64,000 bases of DNA from Senegalimassilia sp003474385 (GCF_003474385.1 NZ_QUCY01000003.1:57507-121506); one strand, 5' to 3'. Positions 24,834 through 32,630 are shown, counted from the stretch's first letter. Made by a program: numbers and translations. Notes: a model not told the origin generated them from the sequence alone.

Positions 24834-25364
24834 GTGATGCAGGAGCTGCTGGTGCCGGGCAGCGTGGCGCTCGTCTCGGCGAAAAGCAAGTCGGCGAAGC
24901 GCAACCACAGCGGCTTCACGGTGCGGAACTGGCGCGAGGCCGATGACCTGCTGCGCGCCGGCATCGATGAGGTGCTGGTGGGCCTGAGCGGCCGCGCAGC
25001 AGTCGACGTGGTTTTCGGCATCTCCGATACGGGTGCGGACGACGACATCAAGCGGGCGTTCCAGACGCTGTCAAGCTTGCTGGGGAAATCGTGCGCGGAC
25101 GGGTTCTGGCTGCATAGCCCCACCTGCGGTTTCTTCGACGAAGAGGACGGCTACGACGACGCCGAGGGCATAAAGCAGCGGCGCCAGGTGGTTGCGTCGC
25201 ATATGCTGGGGCATTACTACGGGAAAGCGAAGCGCACGCTTCTGCGTAATCGCGCCTTGCTGGAGAGGCTTGCGGCCGCACTCGCTGAGAAGAGCTATCT
25301 GACCTCGAAAGACATAGCGCAGCTGAAGCAGGGGGTGTCGCTCAAGACGCCGGATTACCTATAA
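24834..25364 (+). pseudogene. M41-like peptidase half, separated from its ATPase by TAG
   Basis: In frame with the ATPase above. It holds the second zinc His (AGH at 24822-24830), GLSGRAAVDVVFG and TGADDDIKRAFQTLSSLLG, where GADDDI fits the family's third zinc ligand (the GA-x-xD-I-x-RA segment of FtsH). The rest is helical and ends at 25364. If translated alone from GTG 24834 or ATG 24837 it lacks the HEXXH motif and could not be a zinc protease. Apart from the amber the frame is undamaged, which argues for a recent change or for use of both halves. Confidence 0.65.
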
Positions 25365-25389
25365 CGCGCGGGTAAGCGCCTGGCTGGAA

Positions 25390-25468
25390 GAACGGGGGTC
25401 GGAGGTGCGTTTGGGGCGGTCTTTTGCGAAACGCAGGTCTCTTCCTCAACACACCTCCGTCCCCTGTT
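25390..25468. repeat. About 80-bp hairpin repeat, copy 1
   Basis: Arms GAACGGGGGTCGGAGGTG and CACCTCCGTCCCCTGTTC pair over about 22 bases with two mismatches. The middle (GGGGCGGTCTTTTGCGAAACGCAGGT) matches the middle of the 28732-28813 copy. It looks like a small non-autonomous hairpin element. It lies directly before the first HipBA module. Confidence 0.65.
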
Positions 25469-25536
25469 CAAGGACGAAAGCGTTAACGTTATCATTGCCG
25501 ACAACAACGCGATGAAACGCATGAGGGGGAATCGCC

Positions 25537-25863
25537 GTGTATCGCAGGTATACCGATGGGGTGCCGCATCCGCCGTTGGTGAGCGAATACGAGGGCGCCG
25601 ATTCCGGCGGGGTCCCCGACCTGTTCGTGAGCATGCCGGCCACCTGCCGCGATGTGAGCGATGAGCTGCTGGATTTCATGTGGTACCGGGAAATGTCCAT
25701 CCCCGAGGTTGCGGCGGCGGCCGGCATTACGGAGAAAGCCGCCGAGGACCTGATCCTGAAAGGGAAGGGCGCGTCCGCCGACCTTTTCGCGCTGTGCGAA
25801 GCGCTGCGCGTCGAGTTGTTCTCGCTCCCTGGCGACGACGAGCTTGAGAGGGGCATGGAATGA
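25537..25863 (+). CDS. HipB-like antitoxin (divergent)
   Basis: 108 residues starting at GTG behind GAGGGGGA. Residues 50-90 read MSIPEVAAAAGITEKAAEDLILKGKG with SADLFALCEALRVELFSL, a plausible helix-turn-helix of the XRE type. It overlaps the following HipA-like gene by ATGA, the usual antitoxin-toxin coupling, and would neutralise the kinase and repress the operon. The first 45 residues are proline-rich and unusual for HipB. A small palindrome CGTTAACG at 25481-25488 lies in the leader and might be an operator. Call depends largely on the neighbour. Confidence 0.6.
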   Translation: MYRRYTDGVPHPPLVSEYEGADSGGVPDLFVSMPATCRDVSDELLDFMWYREMSIPEVAAAAGITEKAAEDLILKGKGASADLFALCEALRVELFSLPGDDELERGME

Positions 25864-27080
25864 GGGAAGCGTACGCGTGGCTGCAGAATCGCCTGGTCGG
25901 ACGCTTCTTTGAGGACTCCGACGGCGTGACTCGGTTCAAATACGCCCCGGAAGCTTCCATGCCCATCAGCCTTTCGTTGCCGCTCGACGGCTCCTGGCAG
26001 GTCGATGCCCCGGGCGCGTTCTTGGACGGCCTGTTGCCGGACAACGACAGCGAACGCGAGGCGATGCGGCTCTGGTTCGGCGCGGCGTCGGCAGACCCGC
26101 TCGATCTTCTTGTGGCAACGGACACGACGGGCGGACTGTGCTTCACGTCGGTTCCCGAGCTGGGAGAAATCACGTTCCAGGCTCGAGAGTTCGCAAGGGA
26201 AAAGGACGTCGCGATCAAGGTTTACCGGCTCGGGCGCGGCTGGACGACGTGGCAGTCCGATGATCGCCGCAGCCGTTTCGCCCTTGCGGGTTCGCAGGGG
26301 AAATTCGCTTTGGAGCGGTTCGGCGGCCGTTTGACCTGGCCGAACGCCAAGCACCCTTCGACCCACATCGTGAAACCGCCCCATGAGCGCTTTTGCGGCA
26401 CCCCGCTGGTGGAGGATGCGACCATGCATCTTGCGGCAGCGTGTGGGCTGGACGTTGCAAGGTCGTTCGTGCGGTCGTTCGGCGAAGATCGGGCTTATGT
26501 CGTCGAAAGATTCGATCGCGAGGTTTGCGCCGACGGGCGGGTTTTGCGCATCCATGTTGAGGATTTCGCGCAAGCGTTGGGCGTTTCGCGGCATGCGAAG
26601 TATTCCGTGACCGCTGCCGACGCGTTTGCTCTGCTGAAAGGGCAGCCCAACGGCCGCTCGCTGGTGAGGGAGTGGGCAAAGCGGCTCGTTTTCAACACGC
26701 TGGTGGGGAATTGCGATGCGCACGGCAAGAACTACAGCCTGTTTTTGCGATCGGACGGAAGCGTGGAGTTGTGCCCTCTCTACGACGCCCTTTGCATGCG
26801 AGTGTGGCAAGAAACCAGCGATTTGCTGGCCATGCCGATCAATTCCAAGAACCGGGCGAGCGAGTTGTCCCTGTCCGATTGGGCAGCGGAAGCGGCGGCG
26901 TCGGGGATCTGCGAAGACGACCTCGTTGGAGCGGTGGAAGCCATAGCCGCGCAAATCGCAACGCACGCGCCCGCCGTTCTGGCGAAATACCCAGATTGGA
27001 TACAGGAAACAATGACCACGGCGATCGCCGTCAACAACCAGCAGCCGTTCCAGGAGCTGGGACTACGGCTTGAGAGGTGA
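25860..27080 (+). CDS. hipA: HipA-family serine/threonine kinase toxin, copy 1
   Basis: 406 residues. N-terminal HipA_N region (LVGRFFED, GAFLDGLLPDNDSEREAM), a glycine-rich ATP loop LAGSQGKFAL, then the catalytic loop VGNCDAHGKNYSLF (N-x-D-x-H-x-KN) and the Mg-binding CPLYDALC. HipA phosphorylates glutamyl-tRNA synthetase in the classic system and slows growth. All catalytic residues are present, so an active kinase is likely. It follows its antitoxin by a 4-base overlap. It is only distantly similar to the second HipA at 27436, so the pair is not a recent duplication. Confidence 0.85.
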   Translation: MREAYAWLQNRLVGRFFEDSDGVTRFKYAPEASMPISLSLPLDGSWQVDAPGAFLDGLLPDNDSEREAMRLWFGAASADPLDLLVATDTTGGLCFTSVPELGEITFQAREFAREKDVAIKVYRLGRGWTTWQSDDRRSRFALAGSQGKFALERFGGRLTWPNAKHPSTHIVKPPHERFCGTPLVEDATMHLAAACGLDVARSFVRSFGEDRAYVVERFDREVCADGRVLRIHVEDFAQALGVSRHAKYSVTAADAFALLKGQPNGRSLVREWAKRLVFNTLVGNCDAHGKNYSLFLRSDGSVELCPLYDALCMRVWQETSDLLAMPINSKNRASELSLSDWAAEAAASGICEDDLVGAVEAIAAQIATHAPAVLAKYPDWIQETMTTAIAVNNQQPFQELGLRLER

Positions 27081-27096
27081 TCGTCCCCTGTTCACG
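27079..27096 (-). repeat. Half copy of the GAACAGGGGACGG repeat
   Basis: Inverted half unit (reverse complement GTGAACAGGGGACGATC) directly at the end of the first hipA, between the two HipBA modules. It matches 22374-22389 best. Confidence 0.5.
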
Positions 27097-27100
27097 TACA

Positions 27101-27193
27101 CCGTTCAAAATACTTAACATTCTTGATATTGAGACAATATTAAATATTTTGTATACTCGGGCTACTAAGGCAAATACAAAGTATTTTGAACGG
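27101..27193 (+). promoter_or_regulatory. hipBA promoter flanked by 15-bp operator arms
   Basis: Perfect inverted repeat CCGTTCAAAATACTT (27101-27115) and AAGTATTTTGAACGG (27179-27193). Between the arms lies an A+T-rich promoter: TTGAGA (27129-27134), 17 bases, TATACT (27152-27157). A HipB dimer at each arm would cover the promoter, as in known hipBA autoregulation. The ATG of hipB follows 10 bases after the right arm. Confidence 0.7.
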
Positions 27194-27202
27194 CGGCATA
27201 GC

Positions 27203-27439
27203 ATGTGGACCAACGCTTACTCATACGAGGACATCGGCGAGTTTCTGCGGGAGGCGCGCAGGGCGCGCGGTATCACGCAGGTAGAGATGGCGAGAAAGCT
27301 CGGCTTCTCGTCGGTCACGCTCTCGGCGCTCGAGACGGGCAAGAACGTGTCGGCGATCAAGGTTGACCGCTACCTGCAGCAGCTGGGTTTTCGCATGGTG
27401 ATCGTGCCCAAGGGCGCGGATGTGGAGGTGACCGAATGA
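27203..27439 (+). CDS. hipB: HipB-type XRE antitoxin, copy 2
   Basis: 78 residues with a clear XRE helix-turn-helix: IGEFLREARRARGITQVEMARKLGFSSVTLSALETGKN, followed by a short beta-strand tail (FRMVIVPKGADVEV) that pairs with HipA in known complexes. It is 10 bases downstream of an operator arm and overlaps hipA by ATGA. It should bind the 15-bp arms at 27101-27193 and keep the kinase silent. I start at ATG 27203; upstream codons are the A+T-rich promoter. Confidence 0.88.
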   Translation: MWTNAYSYEDIGEFLREARRARGITQVEMARKLGFSSVTLSALETGKNVSAIKVDRYLQQLGFRMVIVPKGADVEVTE

Positions 27440-28716
27440 GGCAGCTCGACGTTTACCTCGGAGAAAGCCTGATCGGACGCATCGTCGAGAACCGCAAGGG
27501 CGGGCGCTTCGAGTATGAGCAATCGATTGTTGGCAAACTTGCCGGCCGGCCGGTGCTCTCAATGGCGTTTCCCGCAAAAGTTCGCCCGTTCGGCGAGGCG
27601 AAAACTTCTGCTTGGTTCAATGGCCTGCTTCCCGAGGGAAACCGCCGCGACGAGGTTTGCAGGAGCCTTGGCGTGTTGCCGTATGACTGGATCGGCCTTC
27701 TCGCCGAGATAGGCTGGGAGTGCGCTGGTGCGGTGAGGGTGTTCGAGCACGGTCGTGAGCGCGCTTGCGAACTGCGGCTGGAGGAGATTCCCTCATCGGA
27801 GTTGGCTGAAAAGCTTTCGAGCGCTACGGAGCGTCTTCCGCAAGTTGAGAGCGGGTTGTTTCGCATGTCGCTAGGTGGCTTTCAGGAGAAGATGTGCGTT
27901 GTCATGCCGGCGATTCCTGAGGGGGCATCTTCCGTCGCCGCTGATGATGTTCTGCTTCCGATGGGTGACAGCCCCAGCACGCATATCCTCAAACCTGAAA
28001 GCGAGCATTATCCCGGTTTGGCGGAGTCTGAGGCGTGGGCCATGACGGCGGCCGGGAACGCGGCACGCGCGTCAAAGGTAGCCCTGCTCGATCTGGACGA
28101 TGCGCCGAGCACGCTGGTGGTTGAGCGTTACGACAGAATCGCCGACAACGGCTCTGCACACGTGCTTAGGCTTCATCAGGAGGATGTTTGCCAGGCGCTT
28201 GGAATCGACCCGCACGGTAAGTACGCTGCTGCGGGTGCGCCTAAGGGCAATGATCCCACATACGTTGCAATTGCCGGTTTGCTGCAGAAGTTCTCTTCCG
28301 ATCCCGAGGGCGAGAAGGCGGAGCTGCTGCGCCAGCTTGTTGCGAACCTGGCGCTTGGCAACTGGGATGCGCATGCCAAGAACACGTCGTTTCTCTACTG
28401 CGAGCAAATGGTCCCCACGCTCGCACCGCTCTACGATGTGGTGCCCATTGCCGAGGTCGAGCCGCGCACGACGCTTCTTTCCATGCGCGTGAACGGGGTG
28501 ATAGACCCCGGGAAGCTTACACGGGCCGATGTCGCCGCCGAGGCTGTTTCCTGGGGATTGGCCACAACGGATGTTGAGTCGGTCGTCGACCGCGTGCTTA
28601 AGGATCTTGAGAAGGGCATCCGGATCGCATCGACGGCCTATCCGGCCGCTGCAGCCCGCCATGAAGCAAACGCGCTGGAAAGGATTCGCAAACTGAAAGG
28701 GGGTGCCCGGCATTGA
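27436..28716 (+). CDS. hipA: HipA-family serine/threonine kinase toxin, copy 2
   Basis: 426 residues: N-terminal DVYLGESLIGRIVEN, AWFNGLLPEGNRRDEVCR, the ATP loop MSLGGFQEKMCVV, HILKPESEHYPGL, the catalytic loop LGNWDAHAKNTSFLY and the Mg site APLYDVVPI. Complete by motif. It is partnered with the XRE antitoxin just upstream. The distinct GNRR and HILKPE motifs make this the more typical HipA of the two. Likely target is an aminoacyl-tRNA synthetase or another translation factor; not determinable here. Confidence 0.9.
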   Translation: MRQLDVYLGESLIGRIVENRKGGRFEYEQSIVGKLAGRPVLSMAFPAKVRPFGEAKTSAWFNGLLPEGNRRDEVCRSLGVLPYDWIGLLAEIGWECAGAVRVFEHGRERACELRLEEIPSSELAEKLSSATERLPQVESGLFRMSLGGFQEKMCVVMPAIPEGASSVAADDVLLPMGDSPSTHILKPESEHYPGLAESEAWAMTAAGNAARASKVALLDLDDAPSTLVVERYDRIADNGSAHVLRLHQEDVCQALGIDPHGKYAAAGAPKGNDPTYVAIAGLLQKFSSDPEGEKAELLRQLVANLALGNWDAHAKNTSFLYCEQMVPTLAPLYDVVPIAEVEPRTTLLSMRVNGVIDPGKLTRADVAAEAVSWGLATTDVESVVDRVLKDLEKGIRIASTAYPAAAARHEANALERIRKLKGGARH

Positions 28717-28731
28717 GATGGCGTTGATCTG

Positions 28732-28813
28732 GTGAACAGGGGACGGAGGTGTGTTCGGGGTGCAACTTTGCGAGACGCAAGCCTCTTTCTGAACACACCT
28801 CCGCCCCCTGTTC
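28732..28813. repeat. About 80-bp hairpin repeat, copy 2
   Basis: Arms GAACAGGGGACGGAGGTGTG and its near-exact complement ending CCTCCGCCCCCTGTTC; the middle (GGGGTGCAACTTTGCGAGACGCAAGCC) aligns with the 25390-25468 copy. It lies 15 bases after the second hipA stop, so the two full copies bracket both HipBA modules. Confidence 0.65.
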
Positions 28814-28830
28814 GCGTTGACGGTTGCCAT

Positions 28831-29001
28831 GCGACTTCTGGGCGGTTCTGCAGGAAATGGGCCCTGATTTTGCCATGGGTCCTTGGTTTCTGTGCGGTTT
28901 TCCGCAGGCGTCGTCCGCTGTCGACTTCGCTGACCTGGGGAAACGCTGCCGCTGCGCGGCCTTTCGGGTTGAATCCGCCTGCAAAACCGCCCAGAAGTCG
29001 C
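28831..29001. repeat. Long inverted repeat with 24-bp arms (CTTCTGGGCGG family, copy 1)
   Basis: Left arm 28831-28854 (starts GCGACTTCTGGGCGGTT) and right arm 28978-29001 pair at 23 of 24 bases across a 123-base loop. The loop shares blocks with the 43451-43623 copy, so this is a repeat family and not a chance hairpin. No gene lies between 28717 and 29657. Confidence 0.6.
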
Positions 29002-29020
29002 AAGCGGGCTTCCCATGGCG

Positions 29021-29080
29021 CTGTAAGTTACCTGGCTAGTCCGCCGCGCTCCCGCTGTGAGTTGTCCGGCTAGTCCGCCG
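29021..29080 (+). repeat. Two 26-bp direct repeats
   Basis: CTGTAAGTTACCTGGCTAGT at 29021 and CTGTGAGTTGTCCGGCTAGT at 29055, each followed by CCGCCG, are 34 bases apart and match at 23 of 26 positions. Function unknown. Confidence 0.45.
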
Positions 29081-29370
29081 ACTCCCGTCGCTCCCGTCGT
29101 GACCCCGGTAGCATGCGTGCCACGCTCGGCGCCCATGCCTGCACCTCTGCGTTTTCCTTCTCGATATTTCCCCCTCCCCGTACTCCGAAAGCGGGGGCAA
29201 TGCAAGACTGCAATCGTTGAGCGGAATGGGGTACGCTGGCACCTGAGAACTGAAGCGGTCCCGCTGCCGCGGTGCCGGTCGGTTCTCGTCATAAATCCCA
29301 CGTGATGCGTCGGGGGACGCAGGGATGGGACGCATATTCGACCGAACGATCACCTGCCCAGTTGAACGCC

Positions 29371-29470
29371 AAGGTTGTATTGGAGCCGCCCTTCGGGGCT
29401 GCAACCTTGCCGATCATGAACAGGCGAAGCTGCATTGGAGCCGCCCGTAAGGGCTGTAGCTGCGTCTTTT
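29371..29470 (+). repeat. Tandem pair of related hairpins
   Basis: Two units sharing ATTGGAGCCGCCC: one from 29371 with arms AAGGTTG and CAACCTT, one from 29428 with arms AGCTGCA and TGTAGCT. Base changes in one arm are balanced in the other, and loops differ (TTCG, GTAA). The second is followed by TCTTTT. They lie about 190 bases before the MaoC gene and could be leader hairpins, attenuators or terminators. Confidence 0.45.
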
Positions 29471-29657
29471 CGAATCCGGGCTGGGGTTGATCATCTCGTT
29501 CACGGGGGTTTACGATACCCCTTTCTCGGTCTGCGCAACGATTCGGGGGAATCTTGCGCTGCTCAGCTTGATCTGAACTGCGCCGCGTCGCTCAAACGTG
29601 GGGAAACCTTATATCACCTGCTGCGTTTTCGCAGTTCTCTTTCCAAAGGAGAATGTC

Positions 29658-30536
29658 ATGGCTATTTCCACCGAGATCGTCGGGAAGACCTTTGGCCCGT
29701 TCGTGCGCGACTATACCTTCAAGGACCTTGAGATTTGCGCGCTTGGTTGCGGCGCCGGCTGGGACGGCCGCGTGGACCTGGAGTACGTCAACGAAGGCGA
29801 CGCCAAGAACCCGGACCTGAAGGTTCTGCCCATCTTCGCCGTGCCGCTGACCGTCAACGAGGAGATGACCACCACCCTCGACTACGGCTTCGACTACTCC
29901 GGTTCGCTGCACTACGGTATCGACGTGTACTTCCATGCGCCGTTCAAGATGAACGACCACATCGAGACGTTCGTCACCCAGGAGGCAATCTGGGACCGCG
30001 GCGAGGGTCGCGGCTCGCTGTCCAAGCAGGTCGGCAAGTCGTACTCCGCCGACGGCACCCATCTGTGCACGGTCGACACCTACGACTGCTGCATCTATGA
30101 CGGCGGTTGGGGCGGCGAGCAGCCGCCGAGGGACTCCGTGGAGTACCCCGATCGTGAGCCCGATTTCACCTACGAGGAAACCTACGGCTACAATTGGCCG
30201 CTCGTGTATCGCCTGATGGGCGACTGGCATCAGCAGCACATCGACTGGTCCTACACCGAGCAGACCGGCCTTGAGCGCCCCATCGCCCACGGCGTCAGCA
30301 GCGCCGGCGTGGCCATGCGTCACGTCATCTCCCTGCTGTTCCCGGGCCATCCCGAGGCGATGACGCGCTTCAAGTGCCGCTTCACCTCCCCGGTGCTGCC
30401 GGGTGTGCGCCTGCGCACCATCGTGTGGAAGACCGCCGAGGGCGAGGCGAAGTTCCGCATGGTCAACGCCGACGCGCCCGACTCCAAGCCGTTCCTGAAC
30501 CACGGCATCGTCGAGTGGGACCCCGCTCGCGCCTAG
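29658..30536 (+). CDS. MaoC-like enoyl-CoA hydratase (double hot-dog)
   Basis: 292 residues from ATG 29658 behind AAAGGAG. The C-terminal half contains ERPIAHGVSSAGVAMRHVI, resembling the hydratase-2 motif (D-x-NP-x-H-x-D region lost, but PI-x-HG-x-x-x-x-G conserved) seen in MaoC/PaaZ proteins, and the length fits a tandem hot-dog fold. Such enzymes hydrate 2-enoyl-CoA or related thioesters. The usual catalytic Asp-His pair is not obvious in the N-terminal half, so activity is uncertain. The gene stands alone, between repeats upstream and a terminator 210 bases downstream. Confidence 0.6.
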   Translation: MAISTEIVGKTFGPFVRDYTFKDLEICALGCGAGWDGRVDLEYVNEGDAKNPDLKVLPIFAVPLTVNEEMTTTLDYGFDYSGSLHYGIDVYFHAPFKMNDHIETFVTQEAIWDRGEGRGSLSKQVGKSYSADGTHLCTVDTYDCCIYDGGWGGEQPPRDSVEYPDREPDFTYEETYGYNWPLVYRLMGDWHQQHIDWSYTEQTGLERPIAHGVSSAGVAMRHVISLLFPGHPEAMTRFKCRFTSPVLPGVRLRTIVWKTAEGEAKFRMVNADAPDSKPFLNHGIVEWDPARA

Positions 30537-30745
30537 CGGTTTTGCGCCGCAGTCGGGCGGCTGACGGCTGAGCGTAGCCGCGCGAGCTGGTGGCGAAGCG
30601 GCTCGCCTGGGCATCGGCTTCGTTTGAACGCGGGTTGCGCTTGAAACGGTAGCGACTTGAGTTCGGTTACGGCTTGGGAAGATCGGCCGTGGGTCGAGGA
30701 TGGCTGAGACCGGGTTTCGGCTGCGAACGAAATATGATGTGCAAT

Positions 30746-30773
30746 GTGTGGCAGGGATGCGTCCCTGCCACAC
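30746..30773. terminator. Rho-independent terminator
   Basis: GTGTGGCAGGGA and TCCCTGCCACAC form a 12-bp stem with a TGCG loop, followed by GTGTTTTTG. It ends MaoC transcription and may also serve the converging AbiE operon. The rest of 30537-30871 shows no gene. Confidence 0.75.
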
Positions 30774-30871
30774 GTGTTTTTGCCCGACGTTTCGCCAGCG
30801 GCGCCGGGGTGTTTTGCCGTGTCTGGTGCCAGCGTGCCTGCGTGCTCTTGTCTTCTAATGCAAATGTTGGG

Positions 30872-31696
30872 CTATCGGGCGGCATCGATCCTGCCGATGA
30901 GAGAATTCGCCCATGAAATAGCGTCGCCGACGTTGAGGATCAGGTTTCCGTCTGGCAACTGGTCGGCATAGATGGTTGCCCATTCCTCGCCTCCCGCAAT
31001 AGTGGGAGGCCAGGAATGCATCTTGCGGTAGGCGAACATCCTCATGCAGGTTTGACGCACGTCGGAGTAATCGCCTTCGTAAGCCTTGTCGAGCAGCTGC
31101 AAATCGATGAGGTCGTGAGCCCGCATGCTGCTGGGCGCGCTCACGGCGTGTAACTTCTGGGCGATTTGGTGGCGCAGCGCCATGATGGGAATCGGGCCGA
31201 GCGGCGGAAACCCCAGGCCTTTGAGGATGGCGTTGGCGTCTTCGGGCGAAACGAAGTCGGGTTCGTCTGCGTCGCCGATCTCGTTGTGGCCTACTTCTAG
31301 GTCGATGGTTACCCACGGTTTGCCGTTATATGATAGCTTCACCGAGAAAGGCTGCATCACATATTGCGGGGGAACGCCTTTGGGATGCGCCTGCCTCTCC
31401 TCGACCAACGCGCCCGTGAAGCCCTCCCATCCGGTTGCCAAAGAGCCGGCGAGCTGCTCGGAAAAGTCGTCTATGGCCGAGGCTCGCGCGATGTCGAGGT
31501 CGGTCGTGAAGCGCGTAGCCCCATCGCCCAGGCGCATCTTGATGGCGCTACCTCCCTTGACGGAGCCGTCCGGCAGCATTTGGGCGACGATCGTGTTCGC
31601 CATGATTGCTCGCTTAGCGATGAGATTCGGCTTCCCGACGAGTCTTTCGAGCGCGACGTCGAGGTTTCTCCTGCTATTCGGCCGTTTTGCTGGCAT
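30872..31696 (-). CDS. abiEii: AbiEii nucleotidyltransferase toxin
   Basis: 274 residues. The nucleotidyltransferase core reads VKGGSAIKMRLGDGATRFTTDLDIA, matching the AbiEii pattern GG-x-A-x-x-x-R then R-x-T-x-D-x-D with the metal-binding aspartates; VTIDLEVGHNEI supplies the third acidic residue and LRHQIAQKLHAV the K-x-x-A helix. AbiEii toxins transfer nucleotides to tRNA or other targets, halting growth during phage infection. The gene overlaps its antitoxin by 23 bases, typical for AbiE, and both share one promoter. Confidence 0.88.
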   Translation of the reverse strand: MPAKRPNSRRNLDVALERLVGKPNLIAKRAIMANTIVAQMLPDGSVKGGSAIKMRLGDGATRFTTDLDIARASAIDDFSEQLAGSLATGWEGFTGALVEERQAHPKGVPPQYVMQPFSVKLSYNGKPWVTIDLEVGHNEIGDADEPDFVSPEDANAILKGLGFPPLGPIPIMALRHQIAQKLHAVSAPSSMRAHDLIDLQLLDKAYEGDYSDVRQTCMRMFAYRKMHSWPPTIAGGEEWATIYADQLPDGNLILNVGDAISWANSLIGRIDAAR

Positions 31697-32228
31697 CCGC
31701 GCCCTCCAGTTCCTTCTTCAATGAACGAAATTCTTGCTTGCTTATGAAACCTTGCCTTCTGGCGGTTTCAGCTGCTGTCAGAAGGCGTTCCGGCAGCATC
31801 TTGCCTTTGCATGCGAGGATGGCATCATATGCGCTTTGGCACGGGATGCCGTCGTATATCGCGCCTGGCTCGATTCCGTCCACCCATTCCACCTTGAGGC
31901 TCTCCGGCAGCGCGCGGCGGCAGCGGCGGGGAGTTGCCACGAACGTGCGGGTGGGGTTCGTGGGGGCCAGGCCGAGCATGGCGATGACGGATTCGCCGTA
32001 GAGCACGGCGCTCGGCCCGACGGACGTGACCGCCCAGGCATACGCGTCGTTTTGCTCGGGGACCCACTGCGTGAGCTGGTAGAGGCCGTGGCCGACCTTC
32101 GCCACGCGCCCGCGCTTGGCGTATTGCACGAGCTCGTTGTTGGTTATGCCTGCTTCGCGAGCCTGAGCGGAGGTGATTAGGCCGTGGTTGTCGGCCGCGA
32201 TGTCGAATATGTCTTCGTATTTCGTCAT
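31674..32228 (-). CDS. abiEi: AbiEi antitoxin and repressor
   Basis: 184 residues from ATG 32228. An N-terminal winged helix-turn-helix (DIFDIAADNHGLITSAQAREAGITNNELVQYAKRGRVAKVGHGLYQL) is followed by the AbiEi middle domain (SAVLYGESVIAMLGLAP, RTFVATPRRCRRALPESLKVEWV). It represses its own operon and blocks AbiEii without stable complex formation (type IV in known systems). No ribosome-binding site precedes the ATG and the -10 box lies only 6 bases upstream, so the mRNA is probably leaderless. Confidence 0.88.
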   Translation of the reverse strand: MTKYEDIFDIAADNHGLITSAQAREAGITNNELVQYAKRGRVAKVGHGLYQLTQWVPEQNDAYAWAVTSVGPSAVLYGESVIAMLGLAPTNPTRTFVATPRRCRRALPESLKVEWVDGIEPGAIYDGIPCQSAYDAILACKGKMLPERLLTAAETARRQGFISKQEFRSLKKELEGADASKTAE

Positions 32229-32234
32229 GGCAGG

Positions 32235-32264
32235 AGTATAACGAAAACATAATACATTTGACAA
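32235..32264 (-). promoter_or_regulatory. abiE promoter
   Basis: On the minus strand TTGTCA (32264-32259), 18 bases, TATACT (32240-32235), close to consensus. Transcription would begin at or very near the AbiEi ATG at 32228. Confidence 0.65.
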
Positions 32265-32364
32265 CAACTGACTGTCGAGGGGTCGTCTTCAAGGCGCGCG
32301 TTCCCGCCTGAGCGCCTATGACCGCGGCGCGAGTGCCGGGGAAACTTTTGTCGCGAATATGTCT

Positions 32365-32515
32365 CAGATTGCGAGTTTTCCGAATGGCGAACGCGGCACG
32401 GCGTGCGGTGGCTTGCGCTTGGCGCGACATACGCATCGCTCGTTACATCCCGCAAGCGAAATCGACCAGCAAACGTCCTCCCTGTCGCCGGCAAATTCGG
32501 AAAACTCGCAATCTG
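32365..32515. repeat. Long inverted repeat with perfect 21-bp arms
   Basis: Left arm 32365-32385 (starts CAGATTGCGAGTTTTCC) and right arm 32495-32515 are exact complements with a 109-base loop. It lies between the abiE promoter and the nitroreductase gene, in 400 bases without another feature. The architecture resembles the other long inverted repeats in the window, but the sequence is unrelated. Confidence 0.6.
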
Positions 32516-32630
32516 TGGCACGAAACGCCGAAAACGTTCCCGCTCTTCCTTTTTTCCGCGGGGTTAACTCGGTTGTACAATGAGCGCGTTCTCGATATTG
32601 CTTGATGGAAGCGCGCGAAAGGATTTCGCT

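Noticed and set aside
28732..28813. CRISPR-like repeat array from the GAACAGGGGACGG units
   Set aside because: Units are kilobases apart, occur in both orientations and form hairpins; there are no spacers or cas genes.
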